From Cryptomeria japonica (taxonomy: Eukaryota; Streptophyta; Pinopsida; Cupressales; Cupressaceae): DNA of 54,286 nt. The DNA lies in assembly GCF_030272615.1 (NCBI RefSeq), contig NC_081412.1, positions 481,628,872 through 481,683,157 of the forward strand. Reading direction: 5' to 3'. The translations under genes were made by a program, and so were the position numbers. Below are positions 37,656 through 49,739 of the stretch, in pieces; the first letter of the stretch is position 1, and each line of letters begins with the position of its first letter. A model generated the notes under the pieces. The model did not search any database and was not told the DNA's origin. It saw only the letters and a program-made list of their open reading frames with translations.

Positions 37656-40600
37656 ATGAAAGAAGCGAAGATAGAGAAGTTCTCCTGTCAGAGCTTCGGG
37701 TTATGGAAGGTGCAGATGGAGTCTTTGCTGATAAAGCAAGACCTTACACTCGTGCTTGAAGGGAAAGCAAAGAAGCCAGCTGGGATGGCTGATGAAGAAT
37801 GGGAAAAATAAGACAAGAAGGCAAGAGCACCAATTTTTCTCTCGTTGTCCAACAATGTTCTTTTCAATGTCACAGGTGATGCAACAACAAAAGATGTATG
37901 GGATAGACTCACAGCCATGTATGAAATGGCATCGACTGCAAATAAAGTGTTTATCATGAAGCGCTTGTACAAACTGAAAATGAAAAAAGGTTGTGCTATG
38001 GCAAACCACATCAATGAATTTAATACATCGATTAGTCAAGCGACTTTGGTGGGATGACACAAGATGATGAGAGCAAGGTTGTTCTTTAATTATGTTCTTT
38101 ACCAAGCAGCTGGGATGGCGTTGTAACAACAGTTATCACATCTATATTCGGTAAAAATAAGTTGTTTTTAATGATGTAGCAGTTACTCTTCTCAATGAGG
38201 ATTTGAGAAGAAAGAATGATGAACCTTCATCCGGTGAAGCATTAATGGTGGTCAGCACCAAAAATAGAGGTAGAAGTCATAATAGAGGCAGAAATAATTA
38301 CCATAGATGTTCGAAATCAGCAAGGAGATCAAAGTTTAGAAACAGAAATGGTGAATGTTGGTTTTGTGGCAACGTTGGTCATGTGAAGAAGGATTGTAGA
38401 AACTTCAAATGGGCGCAAGAGAGGGTGTGGGACAGCGAAGCAAATACAGTCTATGAAAAAGATGATAGTGTACTAATCCTTTCAACAACCAACACTACTC
38501 TGGATTCATGGATGCTTGATTCCGGTTCCTCCCATCATGTTACCTCATGTCTTGAAGCATTCATTAATTATAATGAAGGTCATTTTGGAAATGTTTTCTT
38601 AGGAGATAACAAAACTTGTGAAATTACAAGCAAAGGGGATGTATTGCTGCCATTAGAAGGTAGTAAAACATGGTTGATCAAAGATGTTCGCCATGTCCCA
38701 AAATTGAAGCGGAATTTGATATCCGTTGGACAGCTCTTTGATCAAGGTCTTAATGTAAATTTTCTTCCAGATACATGGAAGGTGACTCGTGGTTCCATGC
38801 TGATTGCAAATGGTAATAAAGTGGGTAGTCTATACATATTTAAGACTCATGGTGAAGTGGGAGCTGCAATGGTGATTGAGGACAGCAAAGCGGATCTTTG
38901 GCATCAAAGACTTGGGCATATTAGCAAGAAAAGACTCCATGTTATGCACACAAGAAATCAGCTTTCGGCCCTCAAACTTGTTGACTTAGCCTTTTGTGAA
39001 CATTGCCTTTATGGCAAACAAAAGAATCAGTTTTTTGAAAGGTGGGTGTGACACAAAGACAACACTGTTGGAGCTTGTATACTCGGATGTTTTTGGGCCT
39101 ACCGAGGTAACCTCCATTGGAGGAGGTAACTATTTTGTAACCTTTCTTGATTATTGTACAAGAAAAGTATGGATTTATATGCTTTCTAAGAAATCTAAAG
39201 TCTTTTCAAAATTTAAAATTTTCAAGGCTTTAGTTGAAAATCAGATTGGGCATAAGATTAAATGTTTACAAACCGATAATGGTGGAGAATTTTTTTCACA
39301 TGAATTTGATGATTTTTGTGTTGATAATGGGATTAGAAGAATCAAGGTTCTTCCTTTCACTCCTCACGAAAACGGTGCAACCAAGAGGATGAATGGAACA
39401 ATTCTTGAAAAGGAACGATGTATGTTGTCAAATGAAAGTTTAGGCAAGGAATTTTGGGCAAAAGTGTGCAACACAATAGTGTATTTAATCAACCGAAGTC
39501 CCTCATCTAAATTGGATTTTGGTATTTCGGAAGAGGAATGGCAAGGGAAGAGGATTTCATACTCACATCTTCATGTGTTTGGATGTGAAGCCTTATCGCA
39601 TATACCCAAGGAGAAGCGAACCAAATTGGATCCAAAGTCGCTGAAATGTATTTTTGTGGGGTATGGCAAAGAGCAATTTGGTTTCAGATTGTGGGATCCA
39701 GTTCACAAAAAGATTGTTCACAGCAGGGATGTAATTTTCCATGAGACCTCCTTCCCCGCGCTACAAGATTCAAATAAATCAGAGAAAGAATATGTCCCTA
39801 TGTCTTTGTTTCAAAATTCGACTACTAGTGCTCTGCCTCCGGTCTCTCATTTAGTGGGAGCCCCTATGACATCTACCTCAGTTGAATACAATTCTCAGAC
39901 TGAGAATGAAGAAGTGAGTGTTGACAATGGTTGCTCTCCATTTAATTCTGAAATTGGGGGTCTGCAGAACAGAGCACATCATCCCCAAACTAGCACTCAT
40001 GACGCAAAAAATATGGAAGATCACCCTTACGGTGAGCATTTTGGCTCACGTTATTCCCAATTGGTTGGGCATTCTCCATGGTGATCTGCAACTCCACCGC
40101 ATCCTGCATGTTGTGCTTCATTCTCCCCACGACATGCTGTGAAGTCTTCACACGCAGCACACCCACCTTCGTCTCCATGATAGCCTTTCCCGCCTCACTC
40201 CTCACGTGACTTACCATCGCTGGCTCCCTGCAAACTTTCCCACAGGCTACCTGCAGGCTCCACCTCTGCAGTCCAACCGCAGAGTCACCCTCCCGTGCAG
40301 GCTTGGGAGGATGTTGCCACGACTTCGAGCTCCCAGCACACTCGCCCAATGCATGTTGTGGATGAAATTTTTGCAGGTTCTCCCTCCCGCGATCAGTCTA
40401 CGACTCACGTGGATAAAAATCCACAGGATTTTGAATACCCTGCAAATAGGAAAACAAACAAAGACATTACCAGACACAAAAATAGAGACATTACTAGGGA
40501 AATTAACACTGGGAGTGATTTCGATTTACATAAATTGAATGATTATACAATTCAAACAGAGAATCAATTAAGGAAATCTACCAGACAGAGGCGACCTCCT

Positions 40601-42229
40601 GCAAAATTCTCCAGCTATGATTTATTGTTTTGTGAAGAAGCTGAGCCTACTTTGCTAATTTATGATCAAACGGAGCCTGCAACATACAAAGAAGCTTGTA
40701 AAATTGCAGATTGTGATAACTGGCATGCTTCAATGTGCGAAGAAATGGATGCACTATTGCGAAATTAGACATGGGATTTGGTGCCACTTTCGCCTGACAG
40801 AAAGGCATTAAGAAATAAATGGGTGTATAAACTCAAAGATGAAGTCGGTGGTCGCAAAATATTTCGAGCAAGACTAGTTGTCAAGGGATACGCTCAACAG
40901 CAAGACCTTGACTTCAAAGAAATTTTCTCGCTAGTAGTCAAAATGACTACCATCTTAGCAGTATTGGGCTTGGTTGCAACCTGGGATCTTGAGCTTGAAC
41001 AACTGGATGTGAAGACGATATTTCTCCACGGCGATCTTGATGAGGAACTATTTATGCATCAGCCAGAAGGCTTCATTAAAAAGGGGAAGGAACACCTCTA
41101 TTGTAGATTAAAATGCAGTTTGTATGGGCTTAAGCAAGCACCCCCGCCAATGGTATCTTAAATTTGACAAATTCATGATTGATCACAAGTTTACTCGCAA
41201 CGAGTCTGATCCTTGTATCTACTTTAAAAAGCTTCCTAACGGCGAATTTGTCATACTTCTCCTTTATGTGGATGATATGCTAGTGGTCGACACAAGCATG
41301 AGGATTGTGAGTGAACTTAAAACTCACTTAGCAAAGGAATTTGCCATGAAATATTTAGGTGCGGCAAAGAAGATTCTAGGAATGACTATTTTTGGGGATA
41401 GGAAAAAGAGAGAACTCAAACTATCTCAGCAAAAATACATTAAAAAAGTATTGGATAGATTTGGTATGGCGGATGTTAAGTCTGTTTGCGTACCCTTAGC
41501 CTCTCATTTTCAGTTGTCTTCTCAATTGTGTCCAAAAACACAAGAAGATAAGGAGTTTATGGACAAAATTCCATACAAATTTGCAGTTGGCAGCCTTATG
41601 TACGCTATGGTGTCTACTCATCCGGACATAGCTCATGTCATGGGAGTGGTGAGTAGATTTATGGCTAATCTGGGTAAATCACATTGGGAGGTGGTCAAGT
41701 ATATCTTGCGATATCTCAAGGGTACTTCTGATTTTTGCTTATTGTTTGGGAAGGGAAGGCAGTTTTGCAAGGGTTTACTAATTTTGATTTTGCCAGAGAT
41801 TTAGACAAAAGAAAGTCTACTTTAGGTTATGCTTTCACATTTGTCAGGGCAGCGATTAGTTGAGCTTCAAAATTGCAACATACAGTTGCTCAATCGACTA
41901 CGGAGGATGAATACATAGCTCTTTCTAAGGGAGCAAAAGAGATGGTATGGTTGCAACTCTTGTTCAACGAGTTGGGTTTGAAGCAATCAGATTTTTCTTT
42001 GTTTTGTGATAATAGCAGTGTCATCTTTATGACTAAACATCAAACATCTCAACTTCGGTCAAAACATGTTGATGTTCGTAGTCATTATGTTCGCCATATG
42101 GTCGAAGAAGGCAAGTTTCACGTAGATAAAATTCATACCGACAAGAATCTGACTGATGTGCTCACTAAAGTAGTTAAGTGGGAGAAGTTCGATTTTTGTC
42201 GAGCTTCTCTCGGCCTTTCCAATAACTGA
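37656..42229 (+). pseudogene. gag-pol of the second copia element, multiply broken
   Basis: ATG at 37656. In order: UBN2-type gag to about 38200 with TAA at 37809 and shifts near 38057 and 38160; zinc knuckle CWFCGNVGHVKKDC (about 38355); protease with LDSGSSHH (about 38518); pre-integrase WHQRLGHI and CEHCLYGK; a frameshift near 39040; integrase core with YSDVFGP and TDNGGEF, but the position of the catalytic Glu (usual NGVAER) reads NGATKR; reverse transcriptase with TAG at 40766, a one-base gain in a C-run near 41147, and YVDD at about 41267; RNase H with a stop near 41862, QSTTEDEY and LFCDNSS, ending at TGA 42227. It cannot make a working polyprotein. Confidence 0.92.
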
Positions 42230-42290
42230 TAGCAGGACTTAGTGGGGGAATCTACTTGTTGCAGCAGTTCGTTGGCCTTCAGTGGGAGAT

Positions 42291-42591
42291 TGTTGGAAGT
42301 GAAGTCCAACAGACTCCTTCATCTTGCCACTAAAACTCTTGGCTCTTCAACTTCTCCTTGCAAGCTCTTTAAGAGCCAATTGTATTTCATTTGTAGAGTG
42401 ATTTTCTGGAATTGCTTGTAGCTGTGTATGTGTGTAAACTAGATTGGTTATTAATCTATTGATTCCCCTGCTTCAAGTGTGGACGTAGGCAATTGCCGAA
42501 CCACAATAAATTTGTGTGTCTCATTTATCTATGTTGTGTGTTTAGAATTATGTTTTCTCTGTTGTTTTAAATTCGTTTCTTCATCCTAACA
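42291..42591 (+). repeat. 3' LTR of the second copia element
   Basis: 301 bp, followed by AGATA at 42592-42596. Confidence 0.95.
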
Positions 42592-42596
42592 AGATA

Positions 42597-43140
<544 letters not shown>

Positions 43141-44068
43141 ATAAATAAAATTTAAAGATAATTATTCTACAATAAATTAAAATGTAATAAGATAAATGTA
43201 TAAATTAAATTAATTCTATTATCTTTTAAAATTATTATTTATAACTTCATAAGGCAAAAATAATTAAAATTAAATTTTAACTTAATGTAAATTAAACCTT
43301 AAAAAAGAAGATGATGATTAGAATAATTTAATAAAAAATAACATAGAATATCCTAATAAAAAAGATTAAATTATTCTTATAAAAGAAGATAGAAATAAAA
43401 GATAATTTTTAAATTAAAAAATAAGTATTCTACAATAATTAAAATTTTAATAAGACAAATAACTATAAATTAAATGAATTCTAATAATTTTGAATTATTA
43501 TTTGTAATTTCATTAAAAAGAATAAATAATTAAAATAAGATTTTCACTTAATGAAAAACTAATCATCTAAAAAAGTAGGGAAAATACCTAATTCTTTTTT
43601 TTTAATAATTTTATCTTTTCCACTTTTGAAACTTAAAAAAAAAAAATGGAATATTCAAATAAAAGAAGATACCATTAAAAGATATTATTTTAAAAAATAG
43701 AAAAGAGTAGATTTTTCTTTTGTACACATTCTTTTTCTAAATGACATATTAAAATATGTTTTTTGGTTTTTATCAGTTTTTTAAAAATTAATATTAATTT
43801 AAACATACGATTGAAATCAATTCAATAGTCTTGTATCCTTCTACACAATATTGAACCATTGATTTTAATAAGTAAGTTGAAAACTTCATATAGGGTATGC
43901 CTTCAACATAAATATGGGGCATTTTCTATGTGCAAGTAAATATTAAATGGAAAGTAAAAATATTGTTAGTCTAATTAATAAAGACCAATTCATATTATGA
44001 ATTAGTGCATAAATGATATCTAAAGAGAAGTTGGAAAAGAGAATTCGTAGATTTGGTAGTAGGGGAGT
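43141..44068. other. AT-rich stretch without genes
   Basis: Very A/T-rich DNA with no ORF of substance and no element ends seen. Confidence 0.6.
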
Positions 44069-44235
44069 AAAGGAGACAAAGTGGCACTTTGTCATGGAGT
44101 GCCCAACCTAGAGTGACATTCACACCAATTACAAAGGTACTTTGAAAATCAACAATTTAATCACCTTGTTTGAGGAGGAACGATTGGACAAAATTGCGAA
44201 CCTTTTTATTAGAACTCACTAGAGAAGAGATTGCA
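44069..44235 (+). pseudogene. Possible LINE reverse-transcriptase C-terminal relic
   Basis: The plus strand reads KWHFVMECPT, a stop, then SDIHTNYKGTLKINNLITLF and EEERLDKIANLFIRTH. The HF-x3-CP motif resembles the zinc-binding end of non-LTR reverse transcriptases. Short and broken; tentative. Confidence 0.35.
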
Positions 44236-45128
44236 AACTTTATAATGCTTTGGTGTTGGGAGGTCATGTGTTGTCCCTAGGTCTCATAAGCTATTTTAAC
44301 CTCATGGACATTATTAAAAAAAATTCATTCATTTCCTTCATTCACCAGTAAGTATCACATTTAACAAGAGGATTGATATGCATTCATATTCACAAATCAA
44401 AAGTTATATTTTTTATGAAAAGAAAATATTTGGTTTTTGCAAAGGTAAGATGCAAATTTTTTAACAAAAAATATTTTAAATACGAATTAGTGTTAATCTT
44501 ATTGTGTGAGAAGTTTTTCTATTTTTTGATCCTTCGAATTGTTTAAAAAAAGGAATACTTTTAATATAATAATAAAACATTGGAAAAAATGTATTGTGTA
44601 TTAGTATCTAATAGAATGTCTTGTTACAATACAACTCAAAACATATAATAATATTACTAATATCGAATACACATATTGTAACATCATCCTTTTTGTATCA
44701 ATTATTTATTCTTTATTTCATTGAATGGTCACATATTTGAAGATATGATAATTATTTATTCTACTTGCATCCATGACGAGATTCTTTTATTTGTTGTTTT
44801 TTATTGATGCCTAAAAACATTTGATTAATGCAGATCAAATGTTCAAAGAAAGAAACCAAGCAATTGACAACATATAAGAAACCAACTAATATGAGTATTA
44901 TTAATTTACTCTTTTATTTTTTTTCATTTGAAAAAAGAGAAATCTAAACTTAATAATAAATATTATTAATATTTATTTATAATTTAATTATTCTAGATTA
45001 TAATTATAATTAAAATATTTATTACATAGTATGAGAAAAATTGAATTATTTTGAATCAATATATACATATCTAAAGAAAAAATAATATTATATATGATAA
45101 CAATAATATATAAATAAAAATTTATAAA

Positions 45129-45188
<60 letters not shown>

Positions 45189-45245
45189 CATTATAATATC
45201 AACATTAATTTTTTAATTAATGCAATAAATAAAGGTGAGATATAT
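44236..45245. other. AT-rich stretch with an (AT)n array
   Basis: No gene seen. A perfect (TA)n run of about 50 bp lies at 45135-45184. Confidence 0.7.
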
Positions 45246-45431
45246 GCTTGGAAACTGAACAAATATGTGATCATTGCAAACTCAATTTTGGCAACCTTTG
45301 AGGATTATGAGATTTGTCATGTGGCACGAGCAGGTAACGAGATGGCAAATAGACTCTCAAACTGGGCGATTTCTTTTGATGAGGAAGGACGGAGTATGGT
45401 GGAGGCTTTTAATGACATCATATTTGATTGA
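45246..45431 (+). pseudogene. RNase H-like relic (plant RVT_3 type)
   Basis: One open frame reads AWKLNKYVIIANSILATFED, YEICHVARAGNEMANRLSNW, AISFDEEGRS and ends in TGA. The H-V-x-R-x-GN-x-x-A-x-x-L-S pattern is that of the C-terminal part of RNase H domains in plant LINEs; the Asp usually found before the conserved Leu (GN-x-x-AD) is Asn. It lies 200 bp before the third paralogue and may be part of the same element. Confidence 0.5.
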
Positions 45432-45637
45432 GACTTCGCATGATCCTCGGATTTATTGCATGTAATGGGTTGGTGTCACCATTCGCAGAATGACATTTAT
45501 GATATAGGATGGCGACAAATTGATGTGACAAGGGATGTATGTTTGTTTAAACCTTTTTTAGATATGCAAGGTGGTGTTTGTGGAGGGAACGAGTGGTGGA
45601 GTCCAATTGTTGCAGAAGGTGGTGAGTGGGGATAAAA

Positions 45638-46235
45638 ATGGAGGCGATGTTTTCTCTCATTACCCCACGACAACAACTTGCATTCATGGGGCAAATTTCA
45701 GAGAAGAGACTGCAAGGGTTGTTCAAGCATGAGGAGGAGAATTTCTTGTAAATTTTGGAGGTGCGTTTTGGAGAGGTGTTCATGAACACTGAACACGGGT
45801 ATCACACCAACATTGACATTGAGTCAATTTTGGTGACATGGGGTCTAGAAGTAGGGAAGAAGGAAGAGGTGGAATGAGTGGTGAAATATTGTGTGGAGGA
45901 GGAATGGTTGTACGACCTGCAATCTATAATTGCTCAAGCAATGGAGGGGGTTGGGTTTCTTCTTGAAGAAGAGGAATTGGGTGTGAAGGAGGTGTCATTT
46001 ATTCATTGGTTGAAGGGAATGAATTGTGAGGAAAGGAGGGTGAAGGCAAACATTGGTTGGGATTCCCTGAAATTCTTTCTCCATGAGAAGGAGTTGGCGT
46101 GAAGGAAAGGGAAAGGTGTTACTAAAGCGAAGTTGAGTGCAAGGCTGAGGTTTGAGTTGAAGGACTGTTGGAATAATGGGCCACTAAAAGCCATGGGGAA
46201 GAAGCGATTACATTGTGTTTTTGAATTTGAAGATG
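45638..46235 (+). pseudogene. Third paralogue of the unrecognised intronless family, broken
   Basis: A single frame from ATG 45638 reads MEAMFSLITPRQQLAFMGQI, SEKRLQGLF, a TAA at 45749, GYHTNIDIESILVTWGLEV, a TGA at 45875, VVKYCVEEEWLYDLQS, IGWDSLKFF, a TGA at 46100, then KLSARLRFELKDCWNNGPLK. It aligns from the first codon with the ORF at 5321 ([33 protein letters not shown]) and less closely with 3528. The full length of about 200 codons agrees with 197 for paralogue B. Loss is by three nonsense codons only, so it is either young or was under constraint until recently. Confidence 0.7.
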
Positions 46236-46521
46236 TTTTTTTTTTTTTTTGTTTGCTTGAACTATATATGTTATAGTATGGTTTGTAAATGTTTAGTTTG
46301 TTATGGCCTCCTAACTGGCCAAGCTGATATTTGGCATATGAGTTTTAGGGGCGGCTTGGGTTTTGACGGGAGGGAGGGGTTTCAGAATGTAATCGAGGTT
46401 TGTAGGTGCAAGCTATGGGGGTTTGTGTTTTCTACTGCAAGTATGGACAATGGATTATGTAATAGTGCTTTTATTATTAATACAAAACTCATTATTATCG
46501 ACCAAAATAATAATAATAATT
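46236..46521 (+). other. 3' end of the third paralogue with LINE-like tail
   Basis: After a T-run (46231-46248) the sequence resembles a 3' UTR and ends TTATCGACCAAAA followed by (AAT)n at about 46490-46521, matching the tail after paralogue B at 6230-6248. Confidence 0.45.
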
Positions 46522-46939
46522 AATATCTAATTTAACAAGAATATAAAATAAATGAAATTAGATAATAAAATGCTAGAACTAATTAAATTAAAAAATATAT
46601 TTCATAATACTCCAAGAATTCTAAACAATTCCTAAAGACACTAAAACTCCCAATGCTACCTTTCATTCATGATTTATTAGTTGTGTCAATGACATAAGAG
46701 AGAATTAGAACTTGTTAAAAGTTCTCATGGTGCCAAGAACTTCCCCAAGCCCTGACACCTCAAATAAATGAATATGAAGGGACAAAAAAAGGCACGAGAG
46801 TTATTTAGAGGAACGTGATCTCATGGATGTCATGATATTGGGGACATCTCTTTCACTATTGGCAATGAAAGTCAACTAGACACCATCAATTGATGTACAA
46901 AAATGATGTTCCATTTTATCACTTTTCTTTAAGGAAATT
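46522..46939. other. Intergenic, no gene seen
   Basis: A/T-rich DNA without recognisable content. Confidence 0.5.
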
Positions 46940-47660
46940 TTTATCAAGTGACTCACATTTTGTGCATGTTCCCTCATTTTGCATACATTTTTACCAGGGT
47001 AGGAGAAATCACAACATCTATTTTGTTGCACTTTAATGGATGTTATACCCTGTTTAATATGGTGAGCTATGGGATTTTTGTGTTCACCTGCCAAATGCAT
47101 TTGTTGGGGAATTTTCAAAGCCTTTTCATTAAATCTATTTCTACATACCTACACTCTTGCAATTATTATGTTTCATGAGACCAAATATTTATCACACAAC
47201 TTTTGTGTCCTATTTATGCTTCCATATTTGCACATCATTTCACTTATAAATTTATTCAACAACCATTTTGTTCATAACCTACAATCACAAAATTTCATGA
47301 GACCACATATCTTTGAGACTTTCTTTCAAATAGTTCTCATTCTTTGTTAATGCCCCCATATTTTGCACATAAATATGCCAGGGCAATTACAACTACAACA
47401 ACTAACAAAATGTATTTTGTAATATTTTGGTGGATGTTTGTGCACTTTCCTTTGGCACGGGTAGAGAAAATGTTGGTAATAGGTTTTACAACTTGATTCT
47501 ACACTCACCAAATACATGGAGTTTCCATGGGCTTTCATAAAACTCGTGCTATGTGTATATTTGTGCTAATGGAATTCATGAAACCATATTTCTTTAAGGT
47601 ATTTTGTCTAGCACTTCATGCACTTTGTCAATGCTTTCATATTTCATATGCACAAAATAT
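46940..47660. repeat. Diverged internal repeats
   Basis: Blocks recur in degenerate form: TTCATGAGACCA-type at about 47173, 47296 and 47576; CATTTTGCAYA...CCAGGG...TTTTGT...GGTGGATGTT-type at about 46975 and 47357; TGCTTCCATATTT-type at about 47217 and 47630. The spacing is irregular, which suggests old duplications. Confidence 0.4.
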
Positions 47661-48200
47661 TATAGCTTGGGGAGGTTCTCAATACCATGGGAACCTTCGA
47701 TAAGTTCCCATTCCACCTTAAGCCAACAAGAATTTTTAATATGTCATTTAAAATAAGTGTCGAGGGTAAAAGAGTTATTGGGAACATTCAGAGCTTCCAA
47801 GGGTATTTATATATATGTATGTATATACATATATGTGTAATGGTGAAAAAGGTGAATGATGGAGAGATCAAGAGGAAAGCTTTTCTTCCCTTCGAGGAGA
47901 GATAAAAATTTCACTACGGATTTCCCTTTAAACACTTTATCCATGTTATATTTAAAAGAGTGGGGGAAATTCAATAGATCCAATCTCTTAGGGAAGAGAT
48001 TGAATACTAAATGAACTGGTAATGAAATAGAAATGACAAGCTAACCCCTCTTTTAGAATGGAAAATGATTGAATTATGTGTAAAAGTAGCAAAGAACTGG
48101 TTATAACTCGAGATAGAAGCGTGAGATGAAGTTGTGCACCTAGATCTGGTTATAATACGTCGAGACGAAGCTGCCCTGCGAATTTGAGGAAAAGGTGTCG
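47661..48200. other. Boundary zone left of the minus-strand Ty3-type element
   Basis: No gene recognised. The outer end of the element's 3' LTR may lie here or near 48440; it cannot be fixed because the partner LTR is outside the window. Confidence 0.35.
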
Positions 48201-48227
48201 GGACCGTGCTGAAAGTGCACACGATCC
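48201..48227 (-). repeat. Hairpin with loop GCACTTTCA, 3' copy
   Basis: On the element's coding strand the stem GGATCGTGT pairs with GCACGGTCC using two G-T (G-U in RNA) pairs. The same loop occurs at 53604-53630 with a perfect 9-bp stem. The opposite strand would have two C-A mismatches. Confidence 0.55.
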
Positions 48228-48439
48228 TCCGAAAAAATCTGCGAAATGAAAAGGGTTTTTCCACCTCTACAAATGAATTTTGAATCTACAAACACAATTG
48301 CACACCTGCAACCTACACACAGAAAAGAGAGGAAAGGAGGTTGGGATTGGGGGTTTGCCTTCAGGTCAAACCCCAGTTTTGGAATTAACCAAATGATGAA
48401 AGAAAGTACTTGCAAGTAAAAGTAAATGAAAGACTAAAA

Positions 48440-48990
48440 TGTAACTCACCTCAAGGGAGGTTGTAGATAGAATGTAGGTAGATTTTCTTGTATTGAATTG
48501 AATGTTGAAAGGGATCTCCTCTTCAATGGTTTAATCCTTGACTTGAATGTAACACCTAGCCTTGAAGGGAGACTTGAGAATGCTCAATGCTGGAAAGAAA
48601 TGCTTGAATGCGTGATCTCATGTATTCCCACTTATCCAACTTATGAAAATGGGAGGGCGAATGCAACTTATATAATCGTCAATTAGGGTTAATTGACTTA
48701 TTTTTCATCATAGGCTGACACAAGGAAAGTTTTCCCACTATATGCAAAGTTTAATGAAAAGATAGGACAGAGGGGGGCCCAAAATAGGGTAGGGACAAGG
48801 GCGTCATGCCCTTGTCCTAGGATTGTCTCAGGACATGAAGTAGGTTCAGGAAGTACAGAGGGCAGAAAAAGTGCAGTTTCCAAGGATGAGCAAGTCTTTG
48901 GTCTCCGATAAGGCTTGGGGATTCAAATCGCCAACGTGAAAACCCTAATGTGGTCGCAAATTGCAAGGGTCTCAATTTTATGACACTACA
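48440..48990 (-). repeat. Probable 3' LTR of the minus-strand Ty3-type element
   Basis: Starts TGTAGTGTCATAAAATTG right after a purine tract. A TATA-like GATTATATAAG lies on the minus strand at about 48670-48680. The lower end at GTTACA (48440) is a guess based on the TGTA/TACA symmetry; the LTR may be longer. Confidence 0.5.
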
Positions 48991-48992
48991 TT

Positions 48993-49005
48993 TATCCCCC
49001 ACTTT
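48993..49005 (-). promoter_or_regulatory. Polypurine tract
   Basis: AAAGTGGGGGATA on the minus strand, two bases before the LTR start TGTAGTG. Confidence 0.7.
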
Positions 49006-49739
49006 AGCGAGAGTATAAGCATACACCAATATTGTCGGTAAAGTACAAGGAAACAAGATTGAAATACTTCTACCACATAAAGCGGGCAAGATGCACCAAG
49101 CCCCTAGTGGACTAAGGATCTTATGACATCGATTGACAAAGTAAAAGGGAATATCAAGAAAGGAAAACCATGACTGCAAGTAGCAAGGTTCCCCTCACTA
49201 TAAGTCATGAAAAGCAAAGATACCAAATTTATGAAGCAAAGACAAGTTCACTAAATAAATTTAAGTATTAAGAAGGAAAATATGAGCTGATTGTATGCCC
49301 CCACGTTAAAGTGATCGTGCACACCTTATTGGAAATGATTGTATTTAAGGTAGGATACACTCAAGAGAGATAGAAGAGAGGGAGCACGTTATCGCAAGGA
49401 TTTAGCCCCCAGGCGAGGAATAAACCCAAGGATAATGAACACAAAACATGAGGTAGTTTCGCTTTACTTGGGGTCCATATGTTGTATGATAACTCATGTA
49501 TATCATATGTATGTGCATATAATAATCGGCATTCCCCAAGGAAAGGAATCTACCTTGGAAGAAAAAGAATAGAGGATGTCTTTTGAGTCAACATGAAAAG
49601 AGACCAAAGGAGATCTCAGTGCCTTTCATCGTCCTCAAGTAGACCTTAAGGGAAAAATAGAAGAACAAGGATACACATAGAACAATAGTCACAAAGAACA
49701 AGAGAGGAGAGAGAGAGAAGATATACAGTGTTGTTATTG
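49006..49739 (-). other. 3' non-coding part of the minus-strand element
   Basis: Between the end of the gag-protease frame and the purine tract. In an autonomous element polymerase domains would be found before this point; none is seen. Confidence 0.5.

Larger units (their letters stand above)
37295..42591 (+). mobile_element. Second Ty1/copia retrotransposon, older
   Basis: LTRs of 301 bp (37295-37595 and 42291-42591) start TGTTGGAAGTG and end CATCCTAACA. Target duplications are AGATA at 37290-37294 and 42592-42596. The LTRs differ at about 21 sites (7%), clearly older than the two intact elements in HCAR intron 3. A modified tRNA-iMet primer site, a full but broken gag-pol and a purine tract (AGTGGGAGAT) are present. 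It split the GA-rich tract upstream of HCAR. Confidence 0.95.
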
